A stretch of 64,000 nucleotides of DNA from Gynuella sunshinyii YC6258 (GTDB lineage: Bacteria; Pseudomonadota; Gammaproteobacteria; Pseudomonadales; Natronospirillaceae). The notes beneath the pieces were generated by a model, which had not been told where the DNA came from, ran no database searches, and was given only the letters and a program-made list of their open reading frames with translations. Position 1 is the stretch's first letter; each line of letters begins with the position of its first letter. Positions 54,135 through 62,728 of this stretch are shown piece after piece. A program made the position numbers and the translations under genes. The DNA lies in the NCBI RefSeq assembly GCF_000940805.1, contig NZ_CP007142.1, positions 782,593-846,592 on the forward strand, written 5' to 3'.

Positions 54135-54785
54135 ATGAGCATGAGCAAAGTTTTCTTATTCTTAATATTATCGAGTTTCTCTATGGGAATATTCTCTACG
54201 GAGTCAAGAGAGCAAGAGTTTTGGAATTGGTTTTCTACAAACGAGAAAGCCATCTTCACGTTTGAAAATGACCAAGAAAAAGTCTTGGACACCATATCTG
54301 ACAACCTATCTAAGTATCGGGAAGGCTTGGTCTTTGAGATATCTCAGATCTCCGACGGAATAAGTGCAGACGGTATATCCGAGCTGTTTCCTGATGTTGA
54401 AGCCTTAAGCCAAGCGGCTCCAAATTTTGATAGGTGGGTAATCATTCCTTTTAGGCCACGCATGAATGATTATGCAAAATTCAATTTAGAATATTCGGGT
54501 AAAGATCTAGACCCATCAAAAATATGGATTTATTCTCGCATAGAGGAAGGTTATTTCGATCTTATCGTTTATCACCCTGAGTACTCAGAAGAGGAGCGGG
54601 AAATATTCGTATCTGCGTCATATATCCTACTAGACATGGCGCTGGGTGAATTCTATGTGGTTAGAGGTATCAGGTATATTGATCATCAACGAGTACCAGA
54701 AAATCCAATTGAAATAGGTCTGAAGCCTTTCTCAGAGTTGAGGGCGATATTCGATGCGTACAAGAATGGGCGCAAAAATGGCTAA
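54135..54785 (+). CDS. Cassette 9: exported hypothetical protein
   Basis: Encodes 216 residues with signal-peptide-like start (MSMSKVFLFLILSSFSMGIF). The mature part is acidic with a mixed fold and includes a segment IYSRIEEGYFDLIVYHPEYS. Not recognised. The stop TAA is part of the following attC. Confidence 0.6.
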   Translation: MSMSKVFLFLILSSFSMGIFSTESREQEFWNWFSTNEKAIFTFENDQEKVLDTISDNLSKYREGLVFEISQISDGISADGISELFPDVEALSQAAPNFDRWVIIPFRPRMNDYAKFNLEYSGKDLDPSKIWIYSRIEEGYFDLIVYHPEYSEEEREIFVSASYILLDMALGEFYVVRGIRYIDHQRVPENPIEIGLKPFSELRAIFDAYKNGRKNG

Positions 54786-54885
54786 CAAACGGCTCATGTG
54801 CGACCTCCGTTCCGTCGGCCTTTTTTGTAGTAGTTACCACAAAAAAATCCCAACTGCACTCCGGCGCCATAGCCGGGCGTTATGT
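54783..54885 (+). repeat. attC site 9
   Basis: TAACAAACGGCTCATGTGCG ... CATAGCCGGGCGTTATG, with A/T-rich arms TTTTTTGTAG / CACAAAAAAA. Confidence 0.85.
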
Positions 54886-54900
54886 GAGCAAGAGGAAGTC

Positions 54901-55368
54901 ATGTCCATACATCAATTCGATATTTTTGCAGACTATTTTCAGCTTTATCTTATGGATGATGGAGCCGATGATGATACGTCTGAAATATGGACTGATAAGG
55001 CGCTGGATCTAAAATTGGCTGTTGCCAAGAATACAGTTGCTGTGGGCACTTATCGAAATGTTGACGTTAATTTTGAACTTGAAGTATTAGAAAGTGAGCC
55101 TCAAGTCGATTTGAACGAATGGGATCATGCTTCTTTGGGTTTCGTAAGTTTCCCTTCGGGTAGATGCGCCGTTTATGGTTGTACTGATTACTTGCCTGAT
55201 GCAAAGCGTATAGGGTTGCCCAAAGGCAATTATGCATTATTGTCTTTGGCAAAGGGGCTCGACTCAATTACGGTGGAGTGGGAACCAGCTGATGATTTAT
55301 ACAAGGTAATATTGTGGCCGTCAGATTCAAATGATTGGAAGTCACTTAAGCGCTATGAAATCACATAA
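54901..55368 (+). CDS. Cassette 10: conserved hypothetical protein
   Basis: Encodes 155 residues from ATG 54901 with AAGAGGAAG upstream. The pattern DYFQLYLMDDG, VAVGTYRNVDV, WDHASLGF, AVYGCTDYLPDA and ILWPS recurs in a widespread family of unknown function that I recognise only by pattern. Soluble, no signal peptide. The stop TAA doubles as the start of attC 10. Confidence 0.6.
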   Translation: MSIHQFDIFADYFQLYLMDDGADDDTSEIWTDKALDLKLAVAKNTVAVGTYRNVDVNFELEVLESEPQVDLNEWDHASLGFVSFPSGRCAVYGCTDYLPDAKRIGLPKGNYALLSLAKGLDSITVEWEPADDLYKVILWPSDSNDWKSLKRYEIT

Positions 55369-55402
55369 CAAGGTAACTGGCTCCACTGACCACGGCGTTA
55401 GA
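55366..55402 (+). repeat. attC site 10, unusually short
   Basis: TAACAAGGTAACTGGCTCCA ... CACGGCGTTAG spans only about 37 bp. Both outer cores are present but the central arms are almost absent. Confidence 0.6.
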
Positions 55403-55410
55403 TTTAAGCA

Positions 55411-55824
55411 ATGAATACACGCTACACATTAAAAGAGATCAATCGAAATGCTCGGCGTAATGAAACGAAGTTCGCTGTAACACTAGCGAAGGCGGTTTGT
55501 ATGTTGCATAAGATATCTTCAGATTTGGAATGGGTTCTGACTTGGAAGCTTAAAACTGTATCGCTTGAGAACCCGTTGTGGTGTGATGGCTTCGAAAAAT
55601 TGAGGCTACGAAAAGAGAGTAAGCGAACTTATAGCGTTAGTGGTGTTGCCAGAATAGGTTTCGAGTCTGACGTTAGTGTAATCGATAAATATCCGTTCGC
55701 CGGCTTTGTCGAACTGAGTTCCCACTCCAAATATTTGAAGTCCTATGGCTTCGTATTTAAAAATGAGGTGCAAGAGTTTGCCGTAGGCCGAAAATCTAAC
55801 AAAAAGTTGTTGCAACGACCCTAA
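55411..55824 (+). CDS. Cassette 11: hypothetical protein
   Basis: Encodes 137 residues from ATG 55411 (MNTRYTLKEINRNARRNETK), basic and soluble. Not recognised. The last nine codons read into attC 11. Confidence 0.5.
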   Translation: MNTRYTLKEINRNARRNETKFAVTLAKAVCMLHKISSDLEWVLTWKLKTVSLENPLWCDGFEKLRLRKESKRTYSVSGVARIGFESDVSVIDKYPFAGFVELSSHSKYLKSYGFVFKNEVQEFAVGRKSNKKLLQRP

Positions 55825-55884
55825 ATACACCGCTACGTGGTGGGCCTTGGACTCGTAAACTCGCCGCAAAACAAAAACGTTAGC
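55798..55884 (+). repeat. attC site 11
   Basis: TAACAAAAAGTTGTTGCAAC ... AACAAAAACGTTAGC, overlapping the 3' end of the cassette 11 gene. Confidence 0.8.
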
Positions 55885-55910
55885 TATTAATCAACAAAAA
55901 AGGAGGTTGT

Positions 55911-56362
55911 ATGGAAGTTGTTAATTTAAAAGATGTTTTTATCTCAATGGGCGAACTGGAACGATATTTTGATGGAGTTGTTCCAGTAAACCTTTGGCGT
56001 GGCTTGAATGTTAAGCGAAATGTTGGGCTTTCGATCTAATAGAAGTGCCCTTTAAAATGTCGAATGGAAAAGTAAGAAAGCCTGATCTTGTCATCGAGAA
56101 TGGTTGGGTAAAAGTAAAACACTGGCCGCGAGGTGTTTCAACGTTTGACAAACCCGGAGTTCCCAAAGGGAAAGACTGGATTCATTACAAAATCCCTGCA
56201 GGAACACGTTTGCCAAACGGGCTTGCGATAGTAAAAGACTCATACAACGAGTCTTTTTCTGCTACTCATTATACTATAGCTCCCGCTCATGATATGCCTA
56301 TTGAGCAATTTAGAATGCTATTAAAACTGTTTGCTGCTGAGATTGAGAGGTTGGCTAAGTGA
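55911..56362 (+). pseudogene. Cassette 12: Tse2-like toxin, frameshifted
   Basis: A perfect AGGAGG precedes ATG 55911. The first frame reads LERYFDGVVPVNLWRGLNVK and stops at 56039. The family continues in the -1 frame (FDLIEVPFKMSNGKVRKPDL) from about 56024 to 56362. The C-terminal part matches Tse2 ADP-ribosyltransferase-fold toxins: GVSTFDKPGVP, IPAGTRLPNGLAIVKDSYN and ATHYTIAPAHDMP. The break could be an indel, an error or regulated frameshifting. The stop overlaps the antitoxin candidate start by 4 nt. Tse2 is a cytotoxic effector in Pseudomonas; here it is a cassette toxin. Confidence 0.7.
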
Positions 56363-56574
56363 TTGAAATTTCAAATGCAGCTGCCCCATTGCTAGTTCAA
56401 GCTCTGCGTGATGCTGTTCGATACAATGAACAATTATTAAAGAGTGAAACATTAAGGGATAGAGCGGACTATGAAGAATATCTACTTGAAGTCAGTCAGT
56501 TCTATGCTGAGATAAAATCACAGTATAAAAAACTTGAAAAAGACATAGGCTTACCACTGGAAGATATCGTCTAA
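56359..56574 (+). CDS. Cassette 12: probable antitoxin of the Tse2-like toxin
   Basis: Encodes 71 residues from GTG 56359, overlapping the toxin stop (GTGA). The product is helical and acidic (LVQALRDAVRYNEQLLKSET, YEEYLLEVSQFYAEIKSQYK). Size, coupling and order fit a type II antitoxin. No named family recognised. Confidence 0.6.
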   Translation: MIEISNAAAPLLVQALRDAVRYNEQLLKSETLRDRADYEEYLLEVSQFYAEIKSQYKKLEKDIGLPLEDIV

Positions 56575-56577
56575 AGC

Positions 56578-56668
56578 TAACAAGGGCCAGCAACATCAAG
56601 GCCCTATAAACCCGCTACGCGCTGGGCCTTTGGACTCGCTATCGCTCGCCGCTGTGGCCAACGTTAGC
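56578..56668 (+). repeat. attC site 12
   Basis: TAACAAGGGCCAGCAACATC ... CTGTGGCCAACGTTAGC. Confidence 0.85.
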
Positions 56669-56698
56669 TTTCCCACTTGGATAAATCGAAGAGTACGT

Positions 56699-57181
56699 AT
56701 GGATTTTGAAAGCATTTTAAAGATAGCACCTTCAGTCGTCGCTCTTGTAGCAGTGATTGTTGGTCCAATAATTTCGTTGCGAGTAGCAAAGCGGCAAACT
56801 GAAGCAGCACTATCGGTTGCTGACCTTAATGCAAGGTCGACCGTTCTATCTAAAAATCGGCAGGAATGGATAAACACATTGCGTGACGAACTTTCTCTTT
56901 ATATATCTAAAGTTAACATGGTCCTTCCAAAATTGTTTGGCAATCGTGAATCTCCTGAATTCTCGGCGTTGCTTTCTGATATAGCACTGCATCAGTTTAA
57001 AATTAAGCTACTCATCAACCCAAATGAAGATGATCATAAACTACTTGTCGAAAAAGTGAACGAGATTGCTCAATACGTATTTAGTTTTCAAGGTATGCCG
57101 ACTGAACTCAATGATGAATTGGTTGCTCTTTCTCAAAAAATACTTAAGAGAGAATGGGAAAGGGTCAAAACTATAAGCTAA
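56699..57181 (+). CDS. Cassette 13: membrane-anchored hypothetical protein
   Basis: Encodes 160 residues from ATG 56699. One N-terminal membrane segment (IAPSVVALVAVIVGPIISL) is followed by a basic stretch and a helical cytosolic domain (NRQEWINTLRDELSLYISKV). This layout is common among cassette-encoded proteins of unknown function. Stop TAA lies in attC 13. Confidence 0.6.
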   Translation: MDFESILKIAPSVVALVAVIVGPIISLRVAKRQTEAALSVADLNARSTVLSKNRQEWINTLRDELSLYISKVNMVLPKLFGNRESPEFSALLSDIALHQFKIKLLINPNEDDHKLLVEKVNEIAQYVFSFQGMPTELNDELVALSQKILKREWERVKTIS

Positions 57182-57291
57182 CAAACAGCTCCACGCAGAC
57201 GCCCAAACCTACGCTGCTTTTGTGGGTTCGCTGCGCTACACTTTACCACAAAAGCCTCTCTGGTTTGGGCGCTGGTGAGCCGGGCGTTATG
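57179..57291 (+). repeat. attC site 13
   Basis: About 113 bp: TAACAAACAGCTCCACGCAG ... GAGCCGGGCGTTATG, with extended arms (GCTTTTGTGG / CCACAAAAGC). Confidence 0.88.
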
Positions 57292-57301
57292 GTTTAAAAG
57301 T

Positions 57302-57760
57302 ATGAATCGCGCGATTAAGTTAACGGTGGGTATAGTATTTCTGGCTTTTACGTTTCTACCGATAGCCCAATGTTCATATTCTGCGTGCAAGGAAATTGTA
57401 CCGGAATTGGAAGCTGAGGAAGCTCAGTGCCAGGTAACTGAGGAGACAACTCGTACTATCCGGCTTGCTGATGAATCAGCTGATGACATATTTGTTCTTG
57501 TGTTTGTATGGCTAACGGTTTTATCGCCGGTTGCTCTAGGATTTCTGAATTCGAAAAATAGAAAGATAGTAGTTGTGTACAGGTCTCTAGAAACTATAGC
57601 CGCGATCTGGCTGGTAATCTTTGTTTTTATGGCGGTATATTGGATCTATACCCCACTTATATTTGGCCATGTATTTTTTGTTTCAGTTGTATCGTACGCG
57701 CTTTATCTAATATATGGTTTGCAGCGTGCAGTTAAAGCCATAACAAAAAGCTGCTCCTGA
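57302..57760 (+). CDS. Cassette 14: multi-pass membrane protein
   Basis: Encodes 152 residues from ATG 57302. An N-terminal hydrophobic segment, a Cys-containing loop (CSYSACKEIVPELEAEEAQC), then three further membrane segments (IFVLVFVWLTVLSPVALGFL among them). Function unknown. Confidence 0.6.
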   Translation: MNRAIKLTVGIVFLAFTFLPIAQCSYSACKEIVPELEAEEAQCQVTEETTRTIRLADESADDIFVLVFVWLTVLSPVALGFLNSKNRKIVVVYRSLETIAAIWLVIFVFMAVYWIYTPLIFGHVFFVSVVSYALYLIYGLQRAVKAITKSCS

Positions 57761-57854
57761 CAAATATTGCTATGCTCGTTTTGTGTATGTCGCGTAGCTC
57801 CATTTTACACAAAATCGCTCTCCGCAATATTTGCAGGTGAGCTTGGCGTTATGG
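57741..57854 (+). repeat. attC site 14
   Basis: TAACAAAAAGCTGCTCCTGA ... GTGAGCTTGGCGTTATG, arms ACAAATATTG / CAATATTTG. It overlaps the end of the previous gene. Confidence 0.88.
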
Positions 57855-57870
57855 TTACTAAGGAAATTTC

Positions 57871-58596
57871 GTGCGAATTTTAAGTATTCTTTTGTTATTG
57901 CCTTTGGCTGCGTTTGCAGACGAATTGAGGCTAGTGGAGCAATTCTTTGGCCAAGAGGGAATAAATAATAAAAGAGAAGTGTACGCTGGAGAGATGTTGG
58001 AGCATTATCTGGATAAACCCACTTTAGGTGAGAGTTTACCCAAAGGTATCGATGTTAGTCTGAGACTGCTTGAAAAAAATCTACAAAGGGAAATTTATGC
58101 CGTATTGCTCTCAAAAGATGGAAGGTCTCAAGACTGGTATATCTATTTAGTCAATGACCAAAACAAATGGAAAATTTCAGCCGTTAGGAACCTGGCATTA
58201 CCGGGTATATTCTTTATGGCCTTGCAAGAGATACAAAGTAAATCCAATAGAACAAAAGAAGAAGAGTATCAGTATCAGAACATGCTTCTTACTTTGCAAT
58301 TGGATTCCGAGCTTAAAGAATTCTTGCATAAAAATATTGATAGCCTAAATGTGATAGCCGTTCAGGCTAAAACAAGCCAGGAAAAGGCTACTGAATCTGC
58401 TAAACATCTAAATCTTAATTTTGTAGGCTACGAATCAAGCAGTGGCATCGTTGACATTAACATAGGTGGAATTTTGGATAATTCAGTTGGCTATTTGTTT
58501 GTGCCAACTGGCGCCGAAGTGCCCAAAATGTCAGATGATAATTATATCTATATTGAGTCTGTCACCGGAAATTGGTATGTATACAAGACAACGTAA
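57871..58596 (+). CDS. Cassette 15: exported hypothetical protein
   Basis: Encodes 241 residues from GTG 57871 (AAGGAAA upstream). Signal peptide MRILSILLLLPLAAFA. The mature part has a DWYIYLVNDQNKWKISAVR segment and a beta-rich C-terminus. Not recognised. Confidence 0.6.
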   Translation: MRILSILLLLPLAAFADELRLVEQFFGQEGINNKREVYAGEMLEHYLDKPTLGESLPKGIDVSLRLLEKNLQREIYAVLLSKDGRSQDWYIYLVNDQNKWKISAVRNLALPGIFFMALQEIQSKSNRTKEEEYQYQNMLLTLQLDSELKEFLHKNIDSLNVIAVQAKTSQEKATESAKHLNLNFVGYESSSGIVDINIGGILDNSVGYLFVPTGAEVPKMSDDNYIYIESVTGNWYVYKTT

Positions 58597-58599
58597 CCA

Positions 58600-58666
58600 T
58601 AACAAAGCCAGCCAGAGGGACAGCCAAACCGCTGCGCGCTTTGTCTGTCCCTGCCGGCGGCGTTAT
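58600..58666 (+). repeat. attC site 15
   Basis: TAACAAAGCCAGCCAGAGGG ... TGCCGGCGGCGTTATA, arms GGGACAG / CTGTCCC. Confidence 0.88.
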
Positions 58667-58674
58667 ATTACTTT

Positions 58675-58953
58675 ATGAGCATTTCGATTAAGCGTTTAAA
58701 AAGTAAGGCGAGAAGGAAAGTCGCGAATGGTTTTGCGATTATATTTTCTTCGTTCTTGTTAAGTATATTTGTTATGCCGTTAGGCATTCTTATTCTGCTA
58801 CTAGGATTCGTAGGTGCAACTACCTATATCTATTCCAGCATTGGGAATATAGAGTGCCCTAGTTGTCACAAACCTTATGGGGTAGGTATGAGTTTTATAG
58901 GCTCAATCGAAGTGCCCAAAAAATGTAATTGTTGCCATGAACAGGCATCGTAA
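58675..58953 (+). CDS. Cassette 16: small membrane protein with zinc-ribbon-like Cys pairs
   Basis: Encodes 92 residues from ATG 58675, basic N-terminus, two hydrophobic segments (IIFSSFLLSIFVMPLGILIL) and a C-terminal CPSCHKPYG ... CNCCHEQ arrangement that may bind zinc. Function unknown. Confidence 0.6.
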   Translation: MSISIKRLKSKARRKVANGFAIIFSSFLLSIFVMPLGILILLLGFVGATTYIYSSIGNIECPSCHKPYGVGMSFIGSIEVPKKCNCCHEQAS

Positions 58954-58955
58954 TA

Positions 58956-59009
58956 TAACAAGTCGTTCAAGTCAGCTCCACTGCGCGTCGCCACTTAACT
59001 TTGCGTTAT
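58956..59009 (+). repeat. attC site 16
   Basis: TAACAAGTCGTTCAAGTCAG ... CTTAACTTTGCGTTATG, about 54 bp. Confidence 0.8.
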
Positions 59010-59031
59010 GTTTCTTGAGGAGGTCAATATC

Positions 59032-59298
59032 ATGAATCAAGAAGATCCTTCAAGAGCAGGAAAAGCAATCATAGAGGCTGTAGAAAGTCAGATAAAAAAT
59101 AATGATCCACCCAAAGTAAAACAAACTTTAAAACGGTTAAGATCTTTGGGTATAAGTCGAGAGGAGTCATTAAAATATATAGCCTGTGCCTTGTCTATTG
59201 AGATATTTGGTGCAGTTAAAAACGCAGAGGAATTTAACCCTAAACGTTACAACGAAAACTTGGACAAACTGCCAGAAATGCCTTGGGAAGATGAATAA
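59032..59298 (+). CDS. Cassette 17: conserved hypothetical protein
   Basis: Encodes 88 residues from ATG 59032 with a strong GAGGAGG 8 nt upstream. Pattern DPSRAGKAIIEAVESQIKNN, DPPKVKQTLKRL, IACALSIEIFG and LPEMPWED recurs in small cassette or chromosomal proteins of unknown role. Confidence 0.65.
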   Translation: MNQEDPSRAGKAIIEAVESQIKNNDPPKVKQTLKRLRSLGISREESLKYIACALSIEIFGAVKNAEEFNPKRYNENLDKLPEMPWEDE

Positions 59299-59310
59299 GA
59301 AAATAAAACA

Positions 59311-59405
59311 TAACAAGCGCATCTTGGTCGGCCACTTCGTGGCCTGGGAACTCCGTTTCGGCGCTCCATGCCTACACTGCTGCGGCCCCAAATGCGAACG
59401 TTAGA
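59311..59405 (+). repeat. attC site 17 (last in array)
   Basis: TAACAAGCGCATCTTGGTCG ... AAATGCGAACGTTAG. No cassette follows; the flank repeats the sequence seen at 50941. Confidence 0.88.
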
Positions 59406-59562
59406 ATTGTTTCCTCACTTTATAAGTGAGCATTCTGTGGCAGGCAGCGACAAACCCGCGGCGGTGCAGGAAGGTCGGTAAGGAGTTGCATGAATCTGCC
59501 AGTGTTGCCGATATTGGCCTGCGCTGTCGTTACCCTCTCTCTTCAAATTTGATTGACTGACA

Positions 59563-59584
59563 GGCCTGCCCACTAACGCAGGCC
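59563..59584 (-). terminator. Possible terminator of the two-component operon
   Basis: GGCCTGC/GCAGGCC 7 bp stem, 9 nt beyond the kinase stop on the minus strand. There is no clear T run, so it is weak. Confidence 0.4.
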
Positions 59585-59592
59585 CTCGATCA

Positions 59593-61179
59593 TCAGCCTA
59601 GCTGTTCGAGGCCCTTGAATTTCTGTTTGATCTCAGACACCTCCCCATCCATCTCGGCTTCGTCGGCATTGAGCAGGTCGCCGTCAAGTCGGGCGGTCGC
59701 AGTTGGCAGGCGGATTTCAAAACGCACTCCGGAAATATCCAATGGTTTGAAATGGATGTCTGTTTGTTTATGACTTTGTTTAAGCGTTAACGACCAGCGC
59801 GGACAGGCGGGTTGACTCGGGTCCATAATGGTTTTCTTGCTGTCCAGTTCCAGCAAACGATGGGTTTTTTGATCGCTTTGATGGGTAATTTCGATATTCA
59901 GCAGTTTATCCTGAAGTTTCCAGTCCAGTTCTTTTACTGCTTCATCGTGACCGGATTTCCGACACAGTGGTCGATCATCCTCGACCACGAGTTCCAGTAC
60001 TTCGGTCACTACGGTGCCATCGGCAAGCTCTAAGCGTAGTGACAGGACATCGGCTTCATTCAACACATTTTCAAACCGAACCTTGCCATCATAACCTTTG
60101 ACGATTTCATTGACGAAATACAGGCCCAGACCTTTACCGTGGTGCTCTTTGACTCTGCGGGTGGAGTAACCGAGCTGAAAGATATTCTGCGCGGTGTCGT
60201 CGTCGATATGCGGACCACGATTGTAAATCTGACAACAGACAAATCCCTGTTGTTCTTTCAGGTCCACCGCAATGCCGGCATGTTTCTGTTTATAGTCACG
60301 GCGGCTGGAAAAAAACTGGGCATTGTTCAGCAAATTTTCCAGGACCAGCACGATATGGTTTTCGTTGCCGAGAATATTGTCTGTGGTCGTAAGATTGATC
60401 CAGGCCTGATCGATGTCATCGACACAAATAGTGCCGTTGCGGGCATCTCCAATCGCGCAGCCGAAGCAGCGTTGCAATGCTTTTTGTACGGCGGACAATG
60501 GGGAAAAAATGTTCTGTGCCGGAAATTCACCGCCTTCGTGAGTTTGAAATTCAGCCTGAAAAAACTGCTCTTCGCTGTCACAGACCTGATTGGCAATATG
60601 CAGAGCAATGTTGTCGGCGGTGGACAGATCCAACAGATCCCATAAATAAATCAGGCTGTCGAGGGCTTCCTGAGTCTGCTGCAATTGTTCTGAGTCAGTA
60701 TCCTGCAACTGACTGATTTGCCTGAGCAGGATGGTTTTGATTTTGTCGTAACTGATGACGCCATTATGCCGTACCTCAGAGGCGATGCTTTTGAAGTGCA
60801 GAAATTTTTCATCGTATTCAATGTATTCGAGCAGTTTGTCGCTGATGAACAGTTTCAGCTTGTCGGCATGGTTGGCATAGACATGGGTTTTGGCATGCAG
60901 TTGTTTTTTGTCCGCCAGCACTTCTGCCATCTGTTGTCGAAAACGGGCGATTTCAATTTTTTGATTGCGACGACGACGTTGAAACAGACGCAGTTCTATC
61001 AACAGTATCAGGATAAATACCACGGTCGCTGCAAGCTGTACCTGAAAGGTGGTGATAATGTCCGGCAACTGATAAAAACTCAGCAACTGTGGCTGGCCGA
61101 GCAATAAAAAATAGGCAATCAGCAACAAGGCCGAAAGACTGGTGAGGATCGGGTAGGGGGTGGACATTTTTTTCATCAT
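59593..61179 (-). CDS. Membrane sensor histidine kinase
   Basis: Encodes 528 residues. Two hydrophobic segments within the first ~65 residues anchor it; a coiled-coil-like region follows. A helical dimerisation part includes SEVRHNGVISYDK (possible phospho-His). The HATPase domain shows LVLENLLNNAQFFSS (N box) and STRRVKEHHGKGLGLYFVNE (G box). The extra C-terminal ~150 residues are unrecognised. Its start overlaps the response-regulator stop by 4 nt. Signal unknown. Confidence 0.82.
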   Translation of the reverse strand: MMKKMSTPYPILTSLSALLLIAYFLLLGQPQLLSFYQLPDIITTFQVQLAATVVFILILLIELRLFQRRRRNQKIEIARFRQQMAEVLADKKQLHAKTHVYANHADKLKLFISDKLLEYIEYDEKFLHFKSIASEVRHNGVISYDKIKTILLRQISQLQDTDSEQLQQTQEALDSLIYLWDLLDLSTADNIALHIANQVCDSEEQFFQAEFQTHEGGEFPAQNIFSPLSAVQKALQRCFGCAIGDARNGTICVDDIDQAWINLTTTDNILGNENHIVLVLENLLNNAQFFSSRRDYKQKHAGIAVDLKEQQGFVCCQIYNRGPHIDDDTAQNIFQLGYSTRRVKEHHGKGLGLYFVNEIVKGYDGKVRFENVLNEADVLSLRLELADGTVVTEVLELVVEDDRPLCRKSGHDEAVKELDWKLQDKLLNIEITHQSDQKTHRLLELDSKKTIMDPSQPACPRWSLTLKQSHKQTDIHFKPLDISGVRFEIRLPTATARLDGDLLNADEAEMDGEVSEIKQKFKGLEQLG

Positions 61180-61964
61180 CGGTCTGGTTTCCAGCAGTAG
61201 GCACGTTCATCGCCAAAGGTCACGATCCCCGTTCCACTCTGACAGCGTTGAATAAAATCTCCAGGCTGGTTCTCTGCCATATCAAAGGCCATGCGCAGGG
61301 TTTTGATGTGTTGACGGTAATTGGCATAGGAAAACCGTTCCAGATCAGCCTCCAGACGATCAGCGATCTGTTCAGTGTTCAACGGTCTGGGACTGCTTTC
61401 CACCAGATACCGCAGAATCTTACGTGGCGTCGGTGCCAGAGGACGTTTGGGGTTATGGGGGTTCATCAGGCGTTTGTTAAGCCAATAAACCTCCCAGGTG
61501 GCGAGATCGATTTTCAGGCTGCCACTGGAAATGAGATTGGCAGGTGCGTCCGGTCCTGACTGGCGTTTGCGCAGGGCCGCTTTAATGCGCCAGCACAATA
61601 CCGCCTCGATGTTACGCTGGTGTTTGGCAATAAAATCCTGGGCGTTGGCCTGTTCAAAAGCCTGCTCCTCCAGACCGGTGCCGCTGTGCTCTGACAGGTA
61701 AATGATCGGCAGGTCCGGCCATTTACTGTGCAGGGCTCTGGAAACGCTGAATCCAGCCTGATCATTTCCGTTCATATGGGCATCCAGAATCGCCAGATCG
61801 GGCCGGCTCTGATCATCCATATGGGTAATACGCTGTCGCGCCGCCTCTGGAAATTTGAAGACTTCCAGAGTGTTATGGCCGCCGTCAAAGTCGGTTTGTA
61901 TCAAAATGTCACTGAACCGGTCGATCCAGTGTGATTGGTCCTCGACCCAGAATAAATGTGCCAT
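61176..61964 (-). CDS. Response regulator with winged-helix output
   Basis: Encodes 262 residues. The receiver domain has acidic VEDQ, phosphoacceptor Asp in LAILDAHMNG and Lys in FIAKHQ. The C-terminal ~110 residues resemble an OmpR/PhoB-like winged helix (PTPRKILRYLVESSPRPLNT, YRQHIKTLRMAFD). It is the first gene of the two-gene operon with the kinase; targets unknown. Confidence 0.8.
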   Translation of the reverse strand: MAHLFWVEDQSHWIDRFSDILIQTDFDGGHNTLEVFKFPEAARQRITHMDDQSRPDLAILDAHMNGNDQAGFSVSRALHSKWPDLPIIYLSEHSGTGLEEQAFEQANAQDFIAKHQRNIEAVLCWRIKAALRKRQSGPDAPANLISSGSLKIDLATWEVYWLNKRLMNPHNPKRPLAPTPRKILRYLVESSPRPLNTEQIADRLEADLERFSYANYRQHIKTLRMAFDMAENQPGDFIQRCQSGTGIVTFGDERAYCWKPDR

Positions 61965-62728
61965 GCCTGCCTGACTCCACTTCGAATGCCCGAAAGCATA
62001 GCCTGTTTACAGTGTGATTGACGTGAACTTTTTCCGATTTGGCCGCCAATATTTCCATCAATCTGGATTCGGTGGTTACCCGCAGTGTGGCAGAACCAGA
62101 GTCGGTTATCGGTTTGTGTGTCGATAGCCGGTTGTCGGATAGACAGCTATTGGTGGGTTTTGATGGAGAATGATCACGACTGGCCGGATTTTCCCACTCA
62201 TATGTCTGTTTTCAGGCTTATCTTTCGGCTTTGATAACAGGTCAAAGGGGATACCATATGTGGATTTTCAGACGCAAGTATTGTGCACTTGGAAAATATG
62301 ATAATGGCGGAAATATGGTATTTCGAGGTTTTAAACGCATAGTCATTGCGGATATTCGACAGATTTTCTGTTCTGTTGCTATTCTCAACAAGTTATCTTC
62401 ATACATAAAAATAATAACCGGAAGAGACAATGGGGTGTCCCAGGTATGTCAGGGCAATGGGGGTGTGAGTGGGCTGGTTGTTCAATCCCCCGGTTTAAAC
62501 GATGACTGTAATGGAGTCAGGTGGTCAGCATCGTTGCTTTATTCATTCAAGTCTGTCTGATTTAGCGGTATTCATTGATTAATCAATATCGGTCTTTTTA
62601 CGGGTGACGTTGTTATCACCCGTATGATGCTTTGTGTCTGTTTGAAATTTTCTCTGCGCTGATCAGTTGAATCCACTGCATCAAAAAGGGTCACCAAAAA
62701 TACATGCAATAATAAAAAGGTGACGTTT
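61965..62728. other. Long intergenic stretch
   Basis: No convincing gene. A plus-strand frame of 109 codons (62231-62560) lacks a good ribosome site and family features. The stretch probably holds the promoters of the divergent two-component operon and hydrolase gene. Confidence 0.4.

Larger units (their letters stand above)
49482..59405 (+). other. CALIN: integron cassette array of 17 attC sites without integrase
   Basis: A run of plus-strand genes, each followed by an imperfect palindrome beginning TAACAA and ending GCGTTAG/GCGTTATG, the attC layout. Sites are listed separately. Cassette genes mostly lack promoters and are small. No tyrosine recombinase gene is present in the window on either strand, so the array is either a CALIN or the distal part of a chromosomal integron. 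Confidence 0.9.

Noticed and set aside
49482-59405. Integron integrase or cassette promoter Pc
   Set aside because: No tyrosine recombinase motifs seen on either strand, and no promoter could be assigned with confidence.
61965-62230. Riboswitch or structured leader upstream of the two-component system
   Set aside because: No recognisable conserved motif.
62231-62560. 109-codon frame between the response regulator and the hydrolase
   Set aside because: No ribosome site, no family pattern, and a frame of this length is expected by chance in such a stretch.
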